From the NCBI GenBank assembly GCA_020048635.1, contig JAIFMF010000021.1:1-33413 (forward strand): a stretch of 33,413 nt of DNA, in the 5' to 3' direction. Source of the DNA: Desulfobacula sp. Its GTDB lineage: Bacteria; Desulfobacterota; Desulfobacteria; Desulfobacterales; Desulfobacteraceae. The notes below the pieces were generated by a model that had not been told where the DNA came from, did not search any database, and saw only the letters and a program-made list of their open reading frames with translations. Shown here piece by piece: positions 27,731 to 33,413 of this stretch (positions within the stretch are counted from its first letter, which is position 1; every line of letters starts with the position of its first letter). The position numbers and the translations under genes are program-made.

Positions 27731-28633
27731 TCAGGATTTAAGAAATCTGCGGGTCAGGTTTTCCCATCCAAGGGCCGGAAGATTTCCAAACACATCCTTC
27801 ACCAAAAGGCCGCCGTCGGTACTAAGCGGACCGGCGACGGTTTCAATCATTCCTTCCAGGGTTGTGATTTCTCCATTCAGCCATGTAACGCTTGCTTCAT
27901 CGCCCATGAGGTGTTTGACTGCGCCTTTGAGATCGGAATTGTGAACCGTGAATAGCCAGCCGTCTTCATAGGGTTTTTGTTCCGGCAGAGCAGGAGATGC
28001 GTAAAGAGCCGGATTGACCTTTGTGATGACGCCGTTGACTGGGGAAAGAATGTCAGCCAGATTCCTGTTTCGTTTGATTCCCCATCCGGGTCTGCCAAGG
28101 TTCAGTTCCTGTCCCATGAGGGGCAGCTCAAATCCGTCCGGGCCACCCAATACTTTAAATGCAAAATCATCCATGCCGATTCTGATGATGCCACCGCCGT
28201 CAATGCCGGCCCAGGTGTGCCCCATGTGGAAAAAATACCCATCCGCCAGTTTGAATCCTTTGATGTCTTTCATGTGCATGCCTGAATTCCCTTTTGCGGG
28301 GGACAGGGTGTCTTCAAACAATTGATCAAAATCGCAATGGGAACAATTGTAGTTCATGGCGCAGGTTCTGTGGTCAACTCGTCCGGTCAGGGCATGACGG
28401 CAGGTTCTGTCCAGGCTGTCTTTTTTTCTTAATGCTTCCTGCCAGGAAAGGTGCTTTCCGGCAATGGCCTGTTTTCCCATGGCGGTATCATATTTACAGG
28501 AGGTGCAGTCATGATAGTTGTTGCAGTCTTTTTTGGCGGCTACGCCTGCCTGCATCCAGATGCAGGGCATGGCAGTTTCGGTTTTAGCTGATAAATTTTG
28601 TTTTGATGTTTTGTTTTTAAGTGTCTGTGTCAT
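27731..28633 (-). CDS. GcvH-like domain protein with N-terminal tetracysteine modules (paralogue)
   Basis: 300 aa; CIWMQAGVAAKKDCNNYHDCTSC and CRHALTGRVDHRTCAMNYNCSHC, then GYFFHMGHTWAGIDGGGIIRIGMDDFAFKVLGG...SPVNGVITKVNPALYASPALPEQKPYEDGWLF. Confidence 0.85.
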   Translation of the reverse strand: MTQTLKNKTSKQNLSAKTETAMPCIWMQAGVAAKKDCNNYHDCTSCKYDTAMGKQAIAGKHLSWQEALRKKDSLDRTCRHALTGRVDHRTCAMNYNCSHCDFDQLFEDTLSPAKGNSGMHMKDIKGFKLADGYFFHMGHTWAGIDGGGIIRIGMDDFAFKVLGGPDGFELPLMGQELNLGRPGWGIKRNRNLADILSPVNGVITKVNPALYASPALPEQKPYEDGWLFTVHNSDLKGAVKHLMGDEASVTWLNGEITTLEGMIETVAGPLSTDGGLLVKDVFGNLPALGWENLTRRFLKS

Positions 28634-28716
28634 TTTGGGCCTCCTTGTGGGGTTGTTAAATTAATCTGTTTATATATTTGAGTTTATTTTTTCTTTCTTT
28701 TTAAGAATCCTATAGA

Positions 28717-28731
28717 GCAAGAACGGTGCCA
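28717..28731 (-). promoter_or_regulatory. Sigma-54 (-24/-12) promoter for the GcvH-like pair
   Basis: Minus strand TGGCACCGTTCTTGCT: TGGCAC-N5-TTGC with GG-N10-GC spacing; about 85 nt upstream of the ATG at 28633. Confidence 0.78.
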
Positions 28732-28829
28732 TATTGAATTTTTCATCTAAAAACAGTGGAAAGGCCTTATTTCAATAGATTTCTACGAGACCTATCTTTT
28801 TTTGAGCGGAATATATTTGAAAATTTGAA

Positions 28830-28923
28830 GATGCCGGATTTTACAGCAGGTATTTTTTAAAAAAACCGGGGATTTTTCCAAAACCGTTGGCTGGCGTGTG
28901 AAAAGCGTGATGCTGGATTTTAC
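28830..28923. repeat. Direct repeat upstream of the GcvH-like sigma-54 promoter
   Basis: gatgccggattttac (28830-28844) and gatgctggattttac (28909-28923); 14/15 identical, 79-bp period. Confidence 0.5.
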
Positions 28924-29028
28924 CACAGTCCGTCTTATTTTCCGGCAGCCCCTTGCAGGGCTTAGAGGTCATATGGTAGGAATAAAGAAATTGTTTCATC
29001 CTTGTACATATTTTTTCCCAAAGGGGGC

Positions 29029-30234
29029 ATGGTGAACCTTCCCAAAAATGAAATGGAGACCATTTTTAACGGAATCCGGGATTTCATTCTGATTATTTCT
29101 CCTGACCGGGTCATTCTTGAAACCAACGATGCTTTTTTAAAACACATGGATCAAAAAAGGGAGGTGGTAATCGGCCGCAAATGCTATGAGGTTTTCAGGG
29201 AGGTGACCCGCAAAAGCAGCAATTGCCATGAAAAATGCCCTTTGGAAAAGGTTATCCGGGAAAAACACCATTGCCGGGCGGAATTGTCCCGGTTAGGCAG
29301 TGACGGAAAACCAAGATATACGGAATTGACCATATTCCCCATATGGGAAAAAAAAGGAAAAATCTCCAAATTCATTGAAATCAGCCGGGATATCACCGAG
29401 CGCAAATCCGATGAAAAAAAGACCCAGGACTATCTTATGAGGATGGTGGAAGAGAGAACTCAACAGCTCAAAGCAAGCCATGAACGTCTGCTTCACCAGG
29501 ATAAAATGGCCTCTCTTGGAAAATTGTCTTCATCCGTGGTGCATGAAATCAATAACCCTTTGGCCGGGATATTGAATCTTGTGATGCTGTCACAGCGGAT
29601 TCTGAAGGAGGATGAGATCAAGGCATCGGAACTGGAGCTTTTCCGCCAGTATCTCGGGCTCATGGAAACCGAAACACGGCGGATCGGAAGGATTGTCAGC
29701 AATCTTCTGACCTTTGCCCGACAATCCAAGGTTGAATTTGTCCGGTTTGATCTGAATGAATTAATCGAGCAGACCCTTCTTTTGAATTCAAATCTTCTGA
29801 AATTAAACAGGATACGGGTCATAGAAGAACTTGAGCACAATCTTCCCTTAATATGCGGTTCGGAAGATCAGATCAAACAGGTGATCATGAACCTGGTTTC
29901 CAATGCTGTGGAAAGTATGAACGGGGTTTCAAGAAAATGCCTGACCATTAAAACCTTCAGCAAAGAAAAAGGAAAGACGGTGGGGATAGAAGTTATTGAT
30001 ACCGGCACCGGCATCCCCCAGGAAATGATGTCAAAGATATTTGAGCCTTTTTATACCACCAAGAAAAAAGGAAAAGGCGTAGGACTTGGGCTATCCGTGG
30101 TATACGGGATCATCCAGGAGCATGGGGGGCAGATATATGTGGATTCAACCCAGGGAAAAGGGACCTCATTTTTCATAACCCTTTTCGAGGACCCTCCTTT
30201 GGAGAAAAAAGAGCCGGATTTACCCTTGACCTGA
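29029..30234 (+). CDS. PAS-domain cytosolic sensor histidine kinase
   Basis: ORF 29002-30234, ATG 29029 preferred (gggggc RBS). PAS region (GIRDFILIISPDRVILETNDAFL) with Cys residues GRKCYEVF...NCHEKCPLEKV; LGKLSSSVVHEINNPLAGILNLV, GKGVGLGLSVVYGIIQEHGG. Confidence 0.93.
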   Translation: MVNLPKNEMETIFNGIRDFILIISPDRVILETNDAFLKHMDQKREVVIGRKCYEVFREVTRKSSNCHEKCPLEKVIREKHHCRAELSRLGSDGKPRYTELTIFPIWEKKGKISKFIEISRDITERKSDEKKTQDYLMRMVEERTQQLKASHERLLHQDKMASLGKLSSSVVHEINNPLAGILNLVMLSQRILKEDEIKASELELFRQYLGLMETETRRIGRIVSNLLTFARQSKVEFVRFDLNELIEQTLLLNSNLLKLNRIRVIEELEHNLPLICGSEDQIKQVIMNLVSNAVESMNGVSRKCLTIKTFSKEKGKTVGIEVIDTGTGIPQEMMSKIFEPFYTTKKKGKGVGLGLSVVYGIIQEHGGQIYVDSTQGKGTSFFITLFEDPPLEKKEPDLPLT

Positions 30235-30265
30235 TGCGTTTTCCTTATTTCCATGAGTTTTCCGG

Positions 30266-33200
30266 TTATGGTTTTATCTTTGAAACAATTGCGTCAACAG
30301 CCTTTTCTGCGGTTTCTCCAAACAGGGTTTCAACTTCAACCAAGTTCAGATACCGGTCATCCCACTGGAAATTTCCGCTTTCAAGAATCCAGTCTTTGAG
30401 TCTGTTGTATTTTCCGCCCAGAGCCTTGATTTTTTTAAGAAGGGGAACATCCTCGGAGGATTTGAAAGTGATGTTCAGGGACAAAAGATATTCGATAATG
30501 TTGGGAGTAGCCGGATTCGAAGAAATTACAGGAATCACCAGGATATTCTTGTTGTCTTTCCGGCCTTTGCCGATATACACATTTCCTTCCCGGACAATGA
30601 TGTTTTTTGTGCCTTTTAGCCTGGGGTCAGTTTCCACACGGGAAGGCTCTTCTTTGAGCATCCCGGTTTTATTAATGATTTTAATTTTGGTTTCAGGCGT
30701 GACTTCTCCAAGAAGGCTCATGCCGGAAATCTGGTAAACAAGTCCGCCATTGACTCTGGAGATGACCTCCTGAAGGTTTTTGATAACTATAACATTTTTA
30801 TTGGTGATCTGAGAAATCTGGAAATTATTGATATTGAGTTCGTTGAAGATGATCCCTTCGAATTTTTCTGCGATCCTGCTGGTGCCAACGGTAACGGTTT
30901 TGGCCTGGTGCTTGATGGCATCCACCGGCCTTGCCATGATATTGATGGAATAGTTGATATTGGTGAAAAACGTATTCAGCATATTGGTCGGCGTGCCTTT
31001 TGTTTCAAAATCAATTTCAAAATCCGAAACCGGCAGACGACCGGAAAGATATTTTAAGAGCAGGGCAATATTGGTGGCATTGTCCAGGCCCATGGCAGCC
31101 GGAAAGCCGCCCTGGCGGCGTTTTTTTGAAAACCGGTTATAGAACTGAGCAATGGTTTCCCTGAATCGTTTTTCAAGCAGAACTTCGTAAGCATCATGTC
31201 CCATGGATGTATATTCATCCAGAAGATCCTGGATCTCGGCCCTTGCGTCATACATGAACCGAGACCCGTCGTTGATGGCAAGAGCGGCATAATACCCCCA
31301 GAGATGACCGACCAGGGTGTTTAAAATCGGGGCAAAATGTTCCCTGGTTTCCGGGATTTTGAACACATCCGCTGCATAGGGATCAAACCTATCCTCACCA
31401 ATAGAGGTGATGACAATTGGAGTTGCTTTGTGGGCTTTGAAAATGGCTGTATCTTTGATGATGTCACCGAGAACGCTTTCCCTTGTTCCGGCAGCACAGA
31501 TGATGATAAGGGGTTCGCTGGACAGATCGATGTGTTTTTTATCCTCAATAAAATCAGAAGAAATGGTTTTATAGCAGAGTTCACTGAGTTTAATCCGGAT
31601 TTCATCGGAAGAGGTCTTGTTTGATCCTGAACCGACCGTTGCCCAGTAATATTTTGATACTGCAAGACGGTTAGCCGAAGCCTTGATTTCATCCTTCATA
31701 GCGAGGATGGTTCTCATTTTGTCCGGCAGGGAAAGGATCTCATTGATTTCTTCGGTAATAAAATCAGCAGACCGGGTCCCTGTGAGGGCTGCAATGTGAA
31801 GGCTGAAAATAGCGCCGGCCGCAATCTGGGAATAAAATGCCTTGGTGGAGGCCACCGACATTTCGATATCCCGACCGGAACTTGTGTATAAAGCCCCGTC
31901 GGTCTTGAAGGTCAGATCGGAATCCCGCCGGTTGACAATGCAGAGGGTCCTTGCGCCACAGGCTTTAACCATATCAACAGTTCGGTTAGTGTCTGTGGTA
32001 GTGCCGGATTGACTGATGGCCACAACCAGGGTGTCGGTCATGGATTCTTCCCCGTTTTTCCCTTCGATGATACAGAAACCGGAAAGTTCTGATGATTTCA
32101 AGGCCTTGATATTAATGCCGATATCTCCGATATAATATTTCATAAGATCAGCACAGCCCTGGGCTGCGATGCCAGCCGTTCCCTGTCCGATAAAATAGAT
32201 TTTTTTGATCCTTTTCTGTTTAAAATCATCTTCCAGCGATTCGGGAATGACTTTTTGGTCCAGGGTAGTGGAAAAAAACCGGGTTTCGGGCGATTGTCTG
32301 AATTTGTTGGCAAGGGTTTTTTCAACAGAGTTCGGGGATTCTGAGATTTCTTTTAAAAAATAGTGCGGGAAGCTTTGCCGGTCAATATCCCTTGATGTAA
32401 TCTTGCTGGTCATGATTCCGGTTTCATCAATAAAGATGGGGGTAGTATCATAATAATAGGAGCGGATTCCGAAGACACTACCTGTGGATTCTTGGTCTAG
32501 GATGACGATCTGGCCTTTGTCTTCACCATTGAGTTTGATATAATCCTGGGTTTCTTCCACAATTCCGTAGAGTTCCGATGCAGCAATATAATGATCTTTT
32601 GCAATTCCGACAAAGATGGCCTGACCGCTTCCTTTCTGAGCCAGGAATAGTTTTCCGGGGGCGAGATTCGAATGCATGCTGATGGCATGGGATCCTTCAA
32701 AATCATTGAGCGATAGTCTGAACGCTTCTTCAAGAGGATTGCCCTGTTTGAGATAATGCTCGATCTGAAGAGGGATGAGTTTGGTATCTGTATTAATATC
32801 GACATGGATTTTATCATACCGGGCTTCATATTCGGTTTTGAGTTCAAGGTAATTATCAATGTCGCCATTCAGGCAGACATGGATGATCCCCGTTTTACCA
32901 ATGCTTTTATCGGTTGGGGTATTGTCCTGGGGGTGACAGTTGGCCACGGTGATATCCCCCACCGAGGCCCAGCGGGTGTGAGCCGACACAGAATTGGCTG
33001 TAAAATCATAATTGGCGAGCAGTTGAAGCAGATGATCATTTTTGATCTGGCTCCGGAGAAAGGCCACATTGTCGCCAAGAGCGCCGATTTCTGCAGCAAA
33101 TTTATAGACAAAGGATATGGAAACGAAATGCCCGCCGGTTTCCGGGAAGGTGTCATGAATGGTCAGGCTGTTATTGGACAGGACAATATGGTTGGTTCTC

Positions 33201-33413
33201 TGTCTGAGCCTTTCCGAATGCCCGGCCTTGATGAGGCTGTCCCTGAAATGTTCAAATTCCTCTTTGGTAAAAGTGAACATAACGCTTATGCCGGCAGAGT
33301 CTCTTCCCCTGACTTCAAGCCTGTCAATGCTGTTTAATACGGCATTGATTCTCTTGAATACACTTAGCCCCTTCACAGTTCCAGAATTTTTAAGGCCCAG
33401 GGCAAGATTTTCC
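30266..33413 (-). CDS. GlmS-like protein (type-2 glutaminase plus SIS domains) with long C-terminal region; 5' end outside the window
   Basis: RLEVRGRDSAGISV, AHTRWASVGDITVANCHPQDN (GATase2), FIGQGTAGIAAQGCADLMKYY and VVAISQSGTTTDTNRTVDMVKACGA (SIS). The frame stays open upstream of GTG 33376 to the window edge (ENLALGLKNSGTVKGLSVF). Confidence 0.85.
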   Translation of the reverse strand, partial: ENLALGLKNSGTVKGLSVFKRINAVLNSIDRLEVRGRDSAGISVMFTFTKEEFEHFRDSLIKAGHSERLRQRTNHIVLSNNSLTIHDTFPETGGHFVSISFVYKFAAEIGALGDNVAFLRSQIKNDHLLQLLANYDFTANSVSAHTRWASVGDITVANCHPQDNTPTDKSIGKTGIIHVCLNGDIDNYLELKTEYEARYDKIHVDINTDTKLIPLQIEHYLKQGNPLEEAFRLSLNDFEGSHAISMHSNLAPGKLFLAQKGSGQAIFVGIAKDHYIAASELYGIVEETQDYIKLNGEDKGQIVILDQESTGSVFGIRSYYYDTTPIFIDETGIMTSKITSRDIDRQSFPHYFLKEISESPNSVEKTLANKFRQSPETRFFSTTLDQKVIPESLEDDFKQKRIKKIYFIGQGTAGIAAQGCADLMKYYIGDIGINIKALKSSELSGFCIIEGKNGEESMTDTLVVAISQSGTTTDTNRTVDMVKACGARTLCIVNRRDSDLTFKTDGALYTSSGRDIEMSVASTKAFYSQIAAGAIFSLHIAALTGTRSADFITEEINEILSLPDKMRTILAMKDEIKASANRLAVSKYYWATVGSGSNKTSSDEIRIKLSELCYKTISSDFIEDKKHIDLSSEPLIIICAAGTRESVLGDIIKDTAIFKAHKATPIVITSIGEDRFDPYAADVFKIPETREHFAPILNTLVGHLWGYYAALAINDGSRFMYDARAEIQDLLDEYTSMGHDAYEVLLEKRFRETIAQFYNRFSKKRRQGGFPAAMGLDNATNIALLLKYLSGRLPVSDFEIDFETKGTPTNMLNTFFTNINYSINIMARPVDAIKHQAKTVTVGTSRIAEKFEGIIFNELNINNFQISQITNKNVIVIKNLQEVISRVNGGLVYQISGMSLLGEVTPETKIKIINKTGMLKEEPSRVETDPRLKGTKNIIVREGNVYIGKGRKDNKNILVIPVISSNPATPNIIEYLLSLNITFKSSEDVPLLKKIKALGGKYNRLKDWILESGNFQWDDRYLNLVEVETLFGETAEKAVDAIVSKIKP

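Noticed and set aside
28890-28907. TGGCGTGTGAAAAGC as a sigma-54 promoter for the PAS kinase
   Set aside because: GG-N10-GC spacing is present but both elements are poor matches (TGGCGT, AAGC).
1-33413. CRISPR arrays, rRNA or tRNA genes, prophage structural genes
   Set aside because: No regularly spaced repeats, rRNA signatures, cloverleafs or phage structural motifs were recognised by eye.

Overview
The 33.4 kb window looks like bacterial chromosome, probably from a Desulfobacterales-type delta-proteobacterium (inferred from gene families and style, not tested). Ordinary blocks are a B12-binding radical SAM gene, a CBS-domain gene, a MoxR/DUF58/DUF4129-like cluster, ispF-cysS, glnS, and the 3' part of a GlmS-like SIS protein that runs off the right edge. 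The most interesting parts are as follows. (1) The locus at 24.9-30.2 kb encodes an NtrC-type response regulator, an archaemetzincin-like protease, two tandem GcvH-like proteins and a divergent cytosolic PAS histidine kinase. Each GcvH-like protein carries an exactly repeated C-x12-C-x5-C-x2-C module and lacks a lysine at the lipoylation position. A consensus sigma-54 promoter lies upstream of the GcvH-like pair. (2) A second sigma-54 promoter with two upstream near-palindromic repeats precedes a Cys-rich small protein, gdhA, a histidine kinase and a sigma-54 activator. (3) A third sigma-54 promoter precedes an EF-hand/rhodanese gene pair. (4) There are several decayed genes readable across frames: an integron-type tyrosine recombinase N-terminus, a transposase, a DUF3820 gene, a cold-shock-like domain and an AbiEi-like antitoxin beside an intact AbrB/MazF toxin-antitoxin pair. 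No tRNA, rRNA or CRISPR was recognised. All family names come from reading motifs by eye; no database search was run.
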